NCBI RefSeq assembly: GCF_003286085.1
Contig: NW_020825706.1
Location: 1,054,001 to 1,118,000, forward strand
Direction of reading: 5' to 3'
Origin: Drosophila persimilis
Lineage: Eukaryota; Arthropoda; Insecta; Diptera; Drosophilidae
DNA: 64,000 nucleotides
Shown: positions 12,301 to 24,510 of the stretch, in pieces
Layout: every line of letters starts with the position of its first letter
Numbering within the stretch: the stretch's first letter is position 1
Program-made: the position numbers and the translations under genes
The notes under the pieces: generated by a model
Databases searched by the model: none
Told to the model about the DNA's origin: nothing
Seen by the model: the letters and a program-made list of their open reading frames with translations, nothing else

Positions 12301-13559
12301 TAGATGTGCTACACCAAGCCGCAGTAAGTATACTCGAATTCACACGAAATGAAAAACCTGCAAAGCAATGTCGAACATCCCGCCCCGAGAAATTCCTTAA
12401 TTTATGCCTCAATTTCCTTTCGTTTAATCTGCTATCATGCGTTATCGAATCAAGGACTCAAGAAACTCCTTCAAGAAGAAAAAAACACGATAATTGAGTG
12501 GCAGTCAAAGCTGCAGCGAAAGCATAAGAAAACTGTGTCACAAGCCAAAAAGTATGCAACGCCCGGGGCTGGATAGGGGGCCGTGCCTCGTCCTGCTTAT
12601 AATTAAGGCCCCTAATTGAACGTCGCGCATAGTCGGCACGTAAGCGCCAGTTAATGATGCACACGTTTACTCGCCTTTGACACGGCACATCCACATCCAC
12701 ATCCACATCCAGAACCCCCTTAGAATGCGGCAGGGCAGGGCATGGCAGGTGGCAGGTGGGGCAGGATTTCGATTTGCCTTCCTTAAACCAAGCTCAAACT
12801 TTAGTTTTCTCTGTGTCGGTTAGGAGGTAATCGCATAACTCCATTAAAACATTTGCATTTGCACACTTTTCCATATGGCCAGAAGCGGTTCGGTTATTAA
12901 AGGTCCTTTGTGTCATCGTCGCCGCAGACAGAGCCCCGGAGAGCCCCGGGTATTGTTTGAGGATATATTTTATTACATTCCCCGCACAAAAGTTGAATAT
13001 GCAATTGCTGTAGCTCCTGCAGAGGGCAGCCCCCCACCCCCTCCCCCCAAAAAAAGAAAAAAAATATACATTTTTTGGCCAACTATTTAGCATAACGACG
13101 GGCTCGCTCTCTCATTATGAGGCGGGTGTCCCTGGCAGGCGTAACTTTATTTGCGCAGTGTATTTGCCTCTACAGTGGCACGGAGTGTGGGCGTCCTGGA
13201 GCAGTAACAGGAACAGGAACAGGACAAGGCAAGGCCAGGCCAGGCCAGGCCCAAGCACCGGGCACGTAAAATATGCGGCAGTTGTACACCGGTAGCACCC
13301 GGAACACCGGCCAGCAGCGGCAAGCAGAGTGTATGCCAGAGATCACTTGACTATAAACGAGATTAAAAATTCAATTACGTTGGAGTTTTGGAAGCTGCTG
13401 CATCGAGTAGCAGCAGCAACAAAAAACCAACGGCAAAAAAAAAAAAAACATGCAGGGCAAAAGTTGGTTACAGAAACTAAGAAATAGTCGATAAGGCGGA
13501 CTAAAAAGGTACCTCTGGATTCGATTTTAGAGAAAATAGTAGAAAAAGATTTAAAAAAT

Positions 13560-13870
13560 GGCAAAATACTAAAAAAATACCATAGAAGTTCGTTCGATTA
13601 CATAAAAATAACAAAAACACCAGAAAAAATATGAGGTTTACCATTCAATTATAAAATACTACAAAAATACCACAAAAAGCTCGTTAAAAATGCCAGAAAA
13701 TAGCTGAAATACCAGAAACACCATTCAATAACAAAATACTAAAAAAATACCACAAAACTTCATTAAAAATGCCATAAAAATTCCAAAAGTAACATAAAAA
13801 TACCAGAAATACAAGTTATATAAATATACCACAAAAAATACTAATAAAATACCAGATTTATTACATAGAT
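13560..13870. repeat. A-rich ACTAG/ACCAG degenerate repeat, block 3
   Basis: Units such as AAAATACCACAAAA alternate with TTCATTAAAAATGCCA, suggesting a higher-order unit. Related to the other three blocks. Confidence 0.65.
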
Positions 13871-15469
13871 ACCAAATTTAGATCATTAAAAATGTTGGAA
13901 AAATCTAAGAAATGTTCTCCTTGAAAGGGAATATCGATTCGATCGTCTTGATTCTTCAACGTCTCATACATGTATCATGTTGCAAAGCTAGAAATAACAC
14001 CGAACACGACTGAAGAGCATTGCCTCGAACATGTTTGATCTCCAAGAGAAGATCCACTCTGGATCGAGCAGGTTCGATCGCCATACTCCATACTCTGGCC
14101 CTCTCATATTCTTAGGGTTTATTCTTAGGGGATCTCCTTCTGTACTCCTTCCCCCAGTTACATACCAAACCACGGACTCCATATACCCTCACTCCACCCA
14201 CCATTACAAGGTAGCAACAAAAAAAAACAGGTAAGAGAGAGAGAAAGACAAACGCCCTGGCTCTTCTGGCGTATGCTCTCAAGCTCAAAGCCTGGCCATA
14301 CGTTTGGAGAGCCCAGGCAGGCAAAGGGTTAGAGGAGGCCCTGGCGGACACACAGAAGTGGCGTTTGGTCAGCGTTGGCGACGTTGTCGCAGCCAACGGA
14401 AGTTGACAACAATTTATGTGCCTGAAACGGATACAATTTACAAGCCAAGCGCCGGCACCGTAGCAGAAAGAGGTAAGCACGATCCACAGAGTCCTCCACA
14501 CTGTACAGGTGTGTGCCACAGCCATCGCCATCGCCATCGCCAGGGTAGCTGCCGGATAGCCGAAAAACTTCAAACGGAATTTTGTGTGGAGTACTTAGTG
14601 CAAAGTGGCTTGGGGGACACGCTGCCTTTTTTTTCCTGTCTGTGTGTGTGTGTGTGTGTATGTGTGTCTGTCCCTACCAGTTGTTAGGGGCAACAGCCGG
14701 AGCCGCCTCGCATTTGCAGGCGAAGAAAAAACGAGCGAAACATTTGAATTTCGTTTCAAGTTGAAGTTGATAAAAAGCCAGTGATTTAGGGCGTGTCCTG
14801 ATGTCCTGCTGCCGCTGCTCCTGCTGCTGCTGCTGCTGCACGGACACAAATTTGGGTTCACTTTTTTTCGCACGAAAAATCTCTCAATCTCTCTCTCGCA
14901 TTGTGCCCCGTGAAAAAAAGTAACCCACAATTAAGATACAGTCTTTTTTAACGGTAATTTTTGTGTACTTTTGGCCGAAAAGTTGTTCAGAGAGGGAGGC
15001 AGGGTTTAAAAGATAAATTTCCCCTAAAATGCCCTTCATTTAATCAAGCAGCACGTGTGGTCTGTTAATGGCATCAAAAAAATTTATGATATTCAATTTA
15101 AATTGAGAAATAAATAAATATAATCAATAAATATTACGTATACGCCACAAGAGATGCATTCAAGGCACGAAAGATGCATTTGGGGGTTCGTACTCTTTCG
15201 CTTTTTGAATATATTTTCTCACTCTTTCTCTTGGTATCTGTAGATCTCTTTCATCAGCAAAATTTGTATGCAAAACACACAGATAACATTTAAAGGTGTG
15301 ATAGGACTTGATCATTGATTGACAATTCATTTAAATAATGTGCTAAATCGATTAAAACTAGGAAGAACACGGAATAAACGAAAACATCAATCGCTTTTCC
15401 TCTGATAGAAAGCCAGAAAAAGGGAAGGGAAATTTAAGGAAAACAACTTATTTTGTATGCTAGATATAT

Positions 15470-16225
15470 ACTAAAAAAAATACCAGAAAAAATAAAAAAA
15501 TTTAAAATAACAAAAAAAACCGTATGAAAATACCAGATAATACAAACAAAACTAAAAATACTACCAAAAAAACCTGAAAAATATATAAAAATACGGAAAA
15601 ATACCCAGCGAAACAAAAATATATACTATAACAAATTAGATAATAAAAATACCGAAAAATTGACAGAGAAATACTAAAGCAATACAAGGGAATCAACGTA
15701 TAAAAAGAGAATCAACAAACATATACTAGATAATAAAAATAATGCTAAAACACTACAAAAAATACCAAAAAAAATTATCTGAAAGTTCTGAAAATATACC
15801 AGAGAAGTAATAGAACAATGGAACAGAAATAAAATCAATATACTAAAATACTATATTTAAATAAAGAAGAAATGCCAGAGAAATACTAGATGTATGTAAA
15901 TCAAACTGAAAAATACCAGAAAATATCGAACAATAAAAAACCTGAAAAGTACCAAAACACATAACACTAAAAAATACTATAAAAAAACAAGAAATATTAT
16001 ATGAAAATACCGAAAAAAGCACAGAAGAACTAGAAAAATACAAGAGAAAAAAAAACAAAAATACCAGAAATATAGCATAAATATACTAGAAAATACCAGA
16101 AAATACTAGAAAAATACCGAATATATACTAGAAAAATACCAGAAATATTTTAGAAAAATACCGGAAATATAAAAGACAAGTACCAAAGAAATACTTAAAA
16201 TAAATAAATAAAATACCTAACATAC
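15470..16225. repeat. A-rich ACTAG/ACCAG degenerate repeat, block 4
   Basis: Best preserved near 16080-16150, where ATACTAGAAA and ATACCAGAAA alternate. It ends just before the UGT1 3' end. Confidence 0.75.
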
Positions 16226-16275
16226 CAGCTTCTTCGCATGTAGACAGACAGTTTTCCGTACAAATAAACTAGCTG

Positions 16276-16281
16276 TTTATT
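16276..16281 (-). terminator. Candidate poly(A) signal of UGT1
   Basis: TTTATT on the plus strand (AATAAA on the minus strand), about 360 nt beyond the UGT1 stop. No closer AATAAA was found. If correct, the 3' UTR includes the stem-loops at 16520-16580. Confidence 0.35.
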
Positions 16282-16519
16282 GGCGTATACTTTCAAACCT
16301 CATTGTGTGGTAATATTTGCTATATTTTAAGGTCAGCAACCTAACAGCCAACAAGCTCTTATCAAAACCCAAGAAATAGACACTTGAGAGGTGTTTCCCC
16401 AAGAAACAAAAGCACAAATAATACAAAGACTCAAGTGCGTGACACACTTTTCCATACAAAAAACACACAAATACTTGGAGAATGAGGAAATATAATTTCA
16501 ACTTAGAGACAGAGATAAC

Positions 16520-16580
16520 AGAATAGCTTCTATACAGCAGTGATAGCAGAGCAGCTGTTATACAGCAGTGATAACAGCTC
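16520..16580 (-). repeat. Duplicated stem-loop sequence downstream of UGT1
   Basis: GCTGTTAT (16554-16561) and ATAACAGC (16571-16578) are perfect inverted repeats around a 9-nt loop. A direct, less perfect copy sits immediately upstream (about 16525-16550). They may be transcribed in the UGT1 3' UTR. Confidence 0.6.
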
Positions 16581-16642
16581 CTAAAACACTGATAAGACTT
16601 ATAACAATAAACTATATACAAAAACAAACACAGAGCGTGTGT

Positions 16643-18202
16643 CTACTGTTTCTTCAGTTTATCGGCATACGGACAGCCTTTCGGCTTACGGCCCTGCAAC
16701 AATCTGCAAGATACTTTAAGCAGCAGTGCCACCAGCAGCAGCGGCAGACCCACGAGTACGAAGAGCGTATCCAGGCTGTAGAGTTGAATGAAGTTGAGAT
16801 CCCGCGATGTGGCACGCAGATGCGGTGCACCCTGGTGCCTGATGACGTATTCGGTCCACCAAATGGCCCGCTCCAGCGATGGCTGGGGCTGATCGCGATA
16901 CCGCTCTGAGATCTGGGCAGAGGCCTTGGCAAAGCTGGGTTCGGAGAGCAGTTTGTGGATGGCCTCCTCGAGGTCCTGCTCGTTTAGGTTGTACAAATCG
17001 AGGCCCAGGCCAAAGCCCACGCGTCGAGCGCGTGCCACATTCATGTGCTGATCGTAGAAGACGGGCAGGCCGAGCACGGGCTTGCCAAAATACAGGCTCT
17101 CGATGGTGCTCAGCAATCCGCCGTGGGTGATGAACAGCTTGACATTCGTTTGGGCCAGAATATCCGGCTGGGGGAACCACTTTTTGATCAGTACATTGGC
17201 GGGTTTTCCCGGCAACTGATCGTCTTCGAATTTCCACAGCACTCGCTGCTTGAGTTTCCCGAAAGTCTTGAGCAGCGTATCGCGTGTCTCCTGGGGCAGA
17301 TCCTTGCTTTTCACATTCGAACCCATCGAGAAGTAGATGACCCCATGCTCGGCTCCCTCGATAAACGCCTTGATGTCCTCTGGCAGGGGCTGGGGCTTGT
17401 GGGCAATATGCAATCCTCCCACCTCAATCATATTCGGCAGATACGGGCGTGGATATGACAGTGAAAAATGCTGTCCCAGCAGCACCAAGGCAAACGAGTC
17501 CAAGACCTCATCCATCGTTTGCCTGGCATTCGGATAATACTTGTTGTACATTCGCTCCATGGCCGGGAGGTGCACCAATTGGCGGTGCAGCATTTCCACT
17601 AGATATTCGTAGTGATTCGTGAGTCGCTCGCAGAAGGACATGCGATCGGTGCGTGGCGACATAATCGAAGGATTATAGGACAATGGCGAGGTATTCCCCA
17701 ATTGACTGTCGATCCGGTAGTCGCTGCCGTAGCTGGAAAAACCCACCAAGGTGGCATTGAAATGCTGTGCCATCCCGTACAGCGCTGGTACTTCAATCAT
17801 TTCGGCCAGCACCACATCGAAAGTCTCGCCAGATTTCATCAGCTTCTGGACAGCCTCATCGTCCAGGGTAAAGGCCGCGATCTTTTCCTCAAGTCCCGAT
17901 ATGGCATTGAGTTCCTGCCACAGCGTGGATGCCTCCAATTCGGCTAGCATTTGTTGGTGAAACTCTTGGACTTTGAGGGCCTCTATGAAACGCATATTCG
18001 GTGTGGCCTTGTTCTTGAATGTATTGATCACCGTGACCTCATGACCTCGGGCCGCCAATCCCTTCAGATAGTTCTCCACGAAGATGTACTGGGAGCGTCC
18101 CGGCCAGGCCAGAGTGGCCAAGATTTTGGCCCCCTCCGCGGGCAGCGGTAGGCCACCCAAAGCCAACAAAATCGACCCGATAAACACGAAAAGTATTCTC
18201 AT
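16643..18202 (-). CDS. UDP-glycosyltransferase (UGT1), intronless, catalytic His replaced by Gln
   Basis: ER-membrane enzyme of the UGT (GT1) family, expected to transfer a sugar from UDP-sugar to small lipophilic acceptors. One exon, 519 aa. Start chosen at 18202 because MRILFVFIGSILLALGG is a typical signal peptide; an in-frame upstream ATG at 18358 lies beyond the TATA-like box and would bury the signal. Visible: signal about 1-24, acceptor half, then the UGT signature with WFPQPDIL, THGG and YDQ in place, a membrane anchor near the C-terminus, and a KLKKQ end fitting the KxKxx ER-retrieval form. Odd: the catalytic histidine expected in RSHY is Gln38 (RSQY, codon CAG), unlike the other UGTs here. 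In human UGT1A4 and UGT2B10 the same position is Pro and Leu, and those enzymes act on amines; a changed acceptor or mechanism is inference. It stands alone, 32 kb from the main array, and lacks both introns found in UGT2/4/5. Confidence 0.93.
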   Translation of the reverse strand: MRILFVFIGSILLALGGLPLPAEGAKILATLAWPGRSQYIFVENYLKGLAARGHEVTVINTFKNKATPNMRFIEALKVQEFHQQMLAELEASTLWQELNAISGLEEKIAAFTLDDEAVQKLMKSGETFDVVLAEMIEVPALYGMAQHFNATLVGFSSYGSDYRIDSQLGNTSPLSYNPSIMSPRTDRMSFCERLTNHYEYLVEMLHRQLVHLPAMERMYNKYYPNARQTMDEVLDSFALVLLGQHFSLSYPRPYLPNMIEVGGLHIAHKPQPLPEDIKAFIEGAEHGVIYFSMGSNVKSKDLPQETRDTLLKTFGKLKQRVLWKFEDDQLPGKPANVLIKKWFPQPDILAQTNVKLFITHGGLLSTIESLYFGKPVLGLPVFYDQHMNVARARRVGFGLGLDLYNLNEQDLEEAIHKLLSEPSFAKASAQISERYRDQPQPSLERAIWWTEYVIRHQGAPHLRATSRDLNFIQLYSLDTLFVLVGLPLLLVALLLKVSCRLLQGRKPKGCPYADKLKKQ

Positions 18203-18219
18203 GGCGGACCGCAAGTAAA

Positions 18220-18260
18220 GACTGATTGAGTGGACCTCCCTGAAGGTTCCTACTATATAT
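18220..18260 (-). promoter_or_regulatory. Core promoter of UGT1 (TATA-like plus initiator)
   Basis: TATATAG on the minus strand (18253-18259) lies upstream of TCAGTC (18220-18225), with the A of the initiator 34-36 nt downstream. This predicts a 5' UTR of about 20 nt before the ATG at 18202. Confidence 0.55.
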
Positions 18261-19383
18261 GTATAATGGTAAGCTTTTAGCTGATAAGAAAAAAAGCTTT
18301 GTTCTATGGGGGAGAAAAGGCGCTCCATCATGCTTAGGGGGGCACAAAAAACAAACATTTTGTAAAATCATTCGTGATACCCAGTGAAACGGTTGATTAG
18401 GGGTTTATCTTGATTTCGTTTGGCTTTCGTTATATATTTCCTTGTTAGGGTATCCACAGTTTCAGTTCAAAGTAAACCGAGTGCATATCAATAAAGATCT
18501 TTTACGTTGCTCGAGATCTGTTGGGTTTGCTTGGAATGATGATATTTCACAACCTTTCGGGAATATTTGCAAGCAAACAAAATTTAAGTTTGCTAAAGAT
18601 CTTTGAGGGGCGTGGGGCGGGGGGCGAACGACGACGACGACCAAGTGCTAGGTAAATTCCCCAAAGTGTGTGCGTGAGAAGTGCAGGCCAAACAACGCGA
18701 TGGCGACGGCGGCGAAGGAGGAGGCAACTAAAAACAAAACGCACAACAGGGAGTATCGCCAGCAAAGAGGAGCAGCAAGATTCCCAAAGAAGGAGTAGGA
18801 GTGGGAGGAGAAGCAGCTGTACCCACTGCAGCTGTCCAGCAGGGGGGTTTGTGTTGGGTGGGTGGTGGTTGGTGCGAAACGAAGCATAAAAGGCAAAAGC
18901 GAGCGCCTAAGAAAAGAAATTATTTGCTTAAGCGACGGCAAAAGGACCTTGTCCGGGGCTTTTCCTTTTTCCTGGGCCAAAGCACACCCACACACACACA
19001 CACACAGACACAAAGAACAACAAGAATGAAAATAAGGAAACGGAAAGAACAAGTAGGAAATGCCACACTTTAGAGAGGTCGAGCAAATTGATACTCTAAC
19101 AGGCTTCAGCTCTACAAACGAATGCAATAAAAATTAAAAAAAAAGGTTTTTTGTGGAATATATAAATCTATAAATCAACGCCCAACATGCCCTCGTTTAC
19201 ACTCGGTTTTCAATCGTTGCCTTGATCACTCCCCTTAATCACTCCCCTCCACTTCTGCCAGAGATAGCGAGCAACCTAGCAAAACAACAACAATACAGCT
19301 GCGCTTCTGTCTTTGGCAGAAAAACCAAAGTAAAAAGCAACAACAATCTTTGCATAGTTTCGTTCGCTTCGGCTCTCTTCGCT

Positions 19384-19880
19384 TAGGCGCACAGGCAGAT
19401 CCGCCGCTCTCTTCGGTTTTCAGGAACTTGCAAAGCAGCGAAGTGCGATTCGTATGTTTGTTTTTATTTGTTTCCATAAGCCGTAGCTTCTCAGTCGTTG
19501 GTCAATCGTTTCGCAGTCGTTCCTCAGTCGCCTCGCAGTCGCTCCATCAAGTATGACATTTGTATGTATTAGGCATACAGGCAGATCAGCCGCTATCTTC
19601 GGCTTTCGACGTGCACGAACTTGCAAAGAAGCGAGGTGTGATTCGTATGTGTTTGTATTTATTTGTTTTTATAAGCCTCTCCTCAGTCGTTACGCAGTCG
19701 CCTCGCAGTCGTTCCTCAGTCGCCTCGCAGTCGCTCCATCAGGTATGACGTTTATATGTATTAGGCGCACAGACAGATCAGCCGCTCTCTTCGGCTTTCG
19801 TCGTGCACGAACCTGCAAAGCAGCGAGGTGGATATTTGTTTGTATTTATTTGTTTCCATGCGCCGCTTCTCAGTAGAGGA
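19384..19880. repeat. Tandem array, about 190-bp unit, three copies, nested 11-12-mers
   Basis: TAGGCGCACAGGCAGATC-like starts occur at 19384, 19570 and 19762 (spacing 186 and 192). Each copy runs through CCGCTCTCTTCGGCTTTC, GAACTTGCAAAGCAGCGAGG and a TATTTGTTT stretch. Copies 1 and 2 end in a run of short units CTCAGTCGTT/CGCAGTCGCC. The third copy is truncated. Confidence 0.85.
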
Positions 19881-21299
19881 ACAGCCCCATAAACTATGAT
19901 GTTTCTATGAAACATCAACCCGCAAAACCCCATAAAGTAAAAGATCTATTTGCATATTTCCATTAGCAATTCTCCCTCTCTTATATTTTTGTCTACTTTA
20001 TGGCTCTCATCATACCTTCCCTGGTAAGGGTATAAAGCATAAGAAGCGAAAACTGCGAGGGGAGGAGAAATATTAAACTTTTATGCACAAAAATTTTTAA
20101 GTGTATGTCCGGCGGGAAAAATTGTTACTGTTAATTTATAAATAAGGCAGCAGCGGCAGCGGCAGTGGCAGTGGCAGTGGCGGCCGGAGAGTTGTTATTG
20201 TGGGCTTCTGATGGAATGTTGAGCCCCTTTTTTGCCCACGCCCCCCGCGTGTCCCCTGACCAACATTCAGGGCTATTTGTTTTCACTTCAATTTATTTGA
20301 TTTCTTGCGCACATTTTCACTCCTTAGACCTTGTTTCCCCACTCAATGCCTTTCCGTTTACCCTTCTCCACACTCCACTCCCATCCTCTCTCTTTCTCTT
20401 GTGTGCAACCCCTTTCCTTGTGGCCTTTTCTTTTGTCGCTTATTAAGGGGTGGGGGTTGGGGGGCGGAGGGTTCCCCGGATCGTCTTGCAACTTGATTCA
20501 ATTAAGTTGCCTGATTATTTTAGCCAGCAAAAACAACAACAACAAAAAGGAGCAAGAAAATATCCACCTTTTTTGTCGGTTTCTTTCTTTTTTTCTTTTC
20601 TTTCGGTTAGCAATTTTAATTTTTTAATAAAAGGCATGTGTAAGGCTCTACAAGTGGTCCCCACACCCCCTCCCCCATTGCCCTGCCGCTATTTTGCGGT
20701 TACTTTGGGGGCTTCCGCCCACTGAAAGTCAACCACTGATCCTTCGGGTTTAAGAACAACAAAAAAAGGTCAAGCAGCGGCCGCCCTTTGGGTTCACCTT
20801 TCAACGGAAATCCTGCTAGTGAACTCTTCTTTAAAAAAAATGGTCAAACAACAAAAGAAATGAGCAAAGAGCAGGCCAAAAGATGCAGGAAAATTATCAA
20901 ATCTTTTCCACAGTGAAAGTACCTTTTGTTCTCGATTCTGGGGCACAGCAACAGCTGTGCCTGCCACACTTCAAATGCAATTTAGTTGCAACAAGCAGGA
21001 ACACCTGTGTGTGTGTGTGTGTGTGTGTGGAACAATTTGCTCTCTCCCATAAGTAAAAATCATTTTTCATTTGTTTTCATTTCCGTTTTTATGAAGCATT
21101 TTCCTGATTTCTGCATAGCAGACTATCCGCCCATCTATCTATCTCTTTCTTCTAACCCTTTGGCCATCTCTTTCGCACTCTTGTGTGTAACTTTTGGACA
21201 TTGGAGAAAAATGTTAAGTGACAGGCAGTGGAGGAGAAGAAGTTTTGGCGGAATACCTGAAAATCGTTCGTCCAGGAGTCCCCCTTCGGACTCTCTCCA

Positions 21300-21335
<36 letters not shown>

Positions 21336-23661
21336 GGGCTCCAAAGAATGCCAGTCAACGTTGACAATTGACTTTTATTGCTGTTGACAGGGCAGCAGCA
21401 GCAGCAGGGAAAAAAACCCAGCAAAGAAGAAAAGCAAAAGGGAAATCAGTGGAGAAAAACTGTATAGAAACTTGGGTTAGGAACATTGTCAACTCTTTTT
21501 TTTGCAGTTATTACGTTTTGCTTAACATTTCAACTGCAAATTACACTGCCATTGTCTAGAGTTCAGCTTCAGCTCCAGCTCCAGCTCCAGCTTCCAGAGT
21601 GGAGTTTTCTTTGCAGTTTTCCCACTCTCTCGTCTTCTTCTTTTTTCGACAAGTTTTTGACATTTTTTTTTTTTCCTTGCCAGACTTCGAAGCTCTCTTC
21701 CGGTTAGGTGCGGGCGGGGGCGGGCTGAGGTGGTGCAATTGCATAAGCACAATTTCCGGTTGGAGCTAGCTCCTCTAAGCAGCAGAATATCTGCAGCAAA
21801 ACTACAGAAGTTTGCGCACTCCTCTCTGGGAAATGAATATATAATATGCGAACATTTATGGACAAACTAAATGTTGATTTTGTTTTAAAGTGACGGAAAA
21901 TCTTTGTTAAACTTCGAAGATGGGCAGGGGCTCTGCAGGGTACTTATACGGCACGGAAAATTTAAGAGATATTGTGGAAATGTTTATTTAAAAAAAAAAT
22001 ATGAGTAAATAATTTGCATCAAATTTAAATACAAAAAATATGTATATATAAATATACTTAAAATTTTTTTTTATTTTTAAATTAAAGTTTTAATAAAATA
22101 AAAGATTAAAAAAAAATATATAAATAAATAATAATACAATAAAAATAAATAATAATACAATAAAAATAAATAATAATAAAAAAAAAATAAATAATAATAC
22201 AAAAAATTCGCAAAGTAAAAGGACCATTTTAAAGAATATTCACATTAAAATGTATCTTAAAATAAATCATGATACATATAAATAAATGTTTGGTGTGAAA
22301 TTGAAATAAAAAATAAAAATTAATAATCAACAAAATTGTTTTTATATTTAAATTAAAACGTAAAAATGTAATAAATTGTATGTAAATTTATTAAAAAAAT
22401 AAAATAAATAGCAATATGAAATTTAAATATGAACAACAAAAAATAATAACTAACATTAAAAAAAAAATTCATTTTTAATTGCAATTAAATAATTAAATAA
22501 ATAAATAATAATCAAATCAAAAAAGTTGAAACAAATTATTTTTTAGATAATTGTATTACAATTTTTAATAAAAAAAGTAAATATTTAATGTAAAAATCGA
22601 AAAGACTAAAAAATTTTTAGTAAAAATATATCAGTAAATGGAAAAACTATCGAGTGTTGAAAATAATTCCAAAGAAATGGCTCCGAATGTTAAGTAAATG
22701 TATCCTCACGATAATTAAGTGCGTGTGCTGCACTTTTCACACTCTCAAGGTGGAAGCCACACAATGGAGTGGAGCCCAGACCTTCCCCATGGTGGGTGGG
22801 GGGTTCAGAGTTCAACGGAGTTTTTCCTGTTTCCGTTTTGCTTTTTCCATTGCGTTGCGTTGCGTCAAGTTCATATTGTAATCCATCCGGGGAATAATTA
22901 TTGTGTACATATTATTAAAGGGAGGAGCACAGCGGAGGAGCAGAAAGGACAAAGAAGGAAGTAGAAAGAAGAGCGAAGAAGGAGGAGGCAAACCGAAAGT
23001 AAATGGAGGGACTTCGAATGAATGGATGAGTGGAGTGGAATGGTCGATAAATTCTCGCTGCGTTTTTAAACAACAAAAAAAGTAAGAGGAACGAAGGATT
23101 GGCTTTGAAATTGGAGATCTGAAGTGGGTTTTAAGGCAGGGATATTTCCTGATTTATTTTGCCGTGAGAGTGCCTGTCCCACCAAAATGAGTTAATTTTA
23201 CAGAAATTAATGAGAATATCCCTCAAATCCAAAAGTTAAAGCCTTAAGCCCATGGTTAGGACTGTCATCCAGTGTGTCTAGAAACTATTATGTACTCATG
23301 GACTCATTAACCAATGCTGGGGCTATAAAACAGGGCTCAAAACTTTATCCGTGCCGCACACAGAGGGGGAGAGGGGGAGGGAGATTAAGCTGCCACTAAA
23401 TTGACTCGTTCTGGGGCATAATTTATGCATTAAAAACATTGCATGCCACGTTTTGAGGCTGCTGCAAATTAAATCTAATTATGTGAGGCCCCCCCCCCAA
23501 AAACAACACACACAAAAAAGTGGGTCTGGAGCTACTACCGGCTTTTCTTTTTGCCAAACTGACCCGCACAAATGCGTCTATTGACTGAAACAATGCGACG
23601 GACAAAGGCGAACGCAGTAACTGAAACCCCAGACTGGGGACCCCGGAAAGTGGAGCCAGGA

Positions 23662-23695
<34 letters not shown>

Positions 23696-24369
23696 CAGGC
23701 CCAGGACCCGGGCCCAGGTGCACTAGTCGGCCCGTAATGGAGAACGTCATCGTCATTGAGCGACGACGACGGGCGCACCGCGCGCGTAGTAAGTGAGAAA
23801 CAAAAGAGCTTAGGGAAAATATATATAAAGGAAAACACAGAATGAAAACCACGATTTGGCGAGACGAAGAGGTGGGTACACTAGGAGTTCCAGTTTTCCT
23901 GCTGCAATCTCTATAGAAAGCACCAATCAGCACTTTCGGATGAGCGGTTTATTATAGATTTCTTCGTACTCGAAGGCCAGACGACAAAAACGAAGCGGAT
24001 ATGATTGCTGGGTGTCTTTCTATTGGTCTATGTGGCTTTCAATCGACTTTCAGCTGCTATTACAAACACCTTTTCCTAATCATAGTACCCTTTCCAAAAA
24101 CAGGGTATATATATACTCTCCATTGCAAAATGTGCAAGCCCTGAGCTCGACTCCAAGCCTTGCGCCTGAATTGAGCTCATGAATGGTTGGCCCACAAGAG
24201 GGGGGGGGGGGCTTCACGGTAGAAGAAAGAGAGGCCCTAGTGGGTGGCTGTGCAGGAGTAGGAGAAGTGCTGAAACAGGGCTAAAGAGCGGTCAACTTAT
24301 GGCTTAGACGCACGGCAAAAATCCATATTTCTATATACATATATATGTACGATACGTATATGCCATAGA

Positions 24370-24510
24370 ACAGGGGACACAGGGCACTGAAACGGAGATT
24401 GGGGACTGCAGAAAGGGGTGGACAGGGGTACTGCAACAGGGAGCACGGGGTACTGCAAACGGCAGCAGGGGACTGGCACTGGGAGCTTGGGAACCTCCCA
24501 GTACTGTCGA
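24370..24510. repeat. G-rich degenerate short tandem repeat
   Basis: Units like GGGGTACTGCAAACGG, GGGGACTGCAGAAAG and GGGGACTGGCACTGGG recur at about 20-30 bp spacing. G-runs of 3-4 recur often enough for possible G-quadruplex formation on the plus strand. Confidence 0.55.

Larger units (their letters stand above)
1579..16275. other. 14.7-kb stretch without a recognisable gene
   Basis: No coding exon with homology was recognised on either strand; open frames follow microsatellites or A-rich repeats. Contents in order: imperfect direct repeats (1695-1860), (CT)n (2745-2784), a C13 run (2994-3006), CAG/CCG-rich tract (3314-3354), a degenerate ATGTAG-rich array (about 5050-5640), (CT)n, (GT)n, (GA)n and (CA)n tracts (5945-6245), an AT-rich block (about 6870-7750), more (CT)n/(GT)n/(CA)n (8480-9310), a GAGTC tract (8989-9022), and four blocks of an A-rich ACTAG/ACCAG repeat (from about 9480, 11640, 13560 and 15470). 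It could be intergenic DNA or a large intron of a gene whose exons lie outside the window or are too short to see. Confidence 0.6.

Noticed and set aside
18203..18358. N-terminal extension of UGT1 to an upstream in-frame ATG
   Set aside because: The TATA-like box and initiator lie inside it, and the internal ATG at 18202 gives a normal signal peptide.
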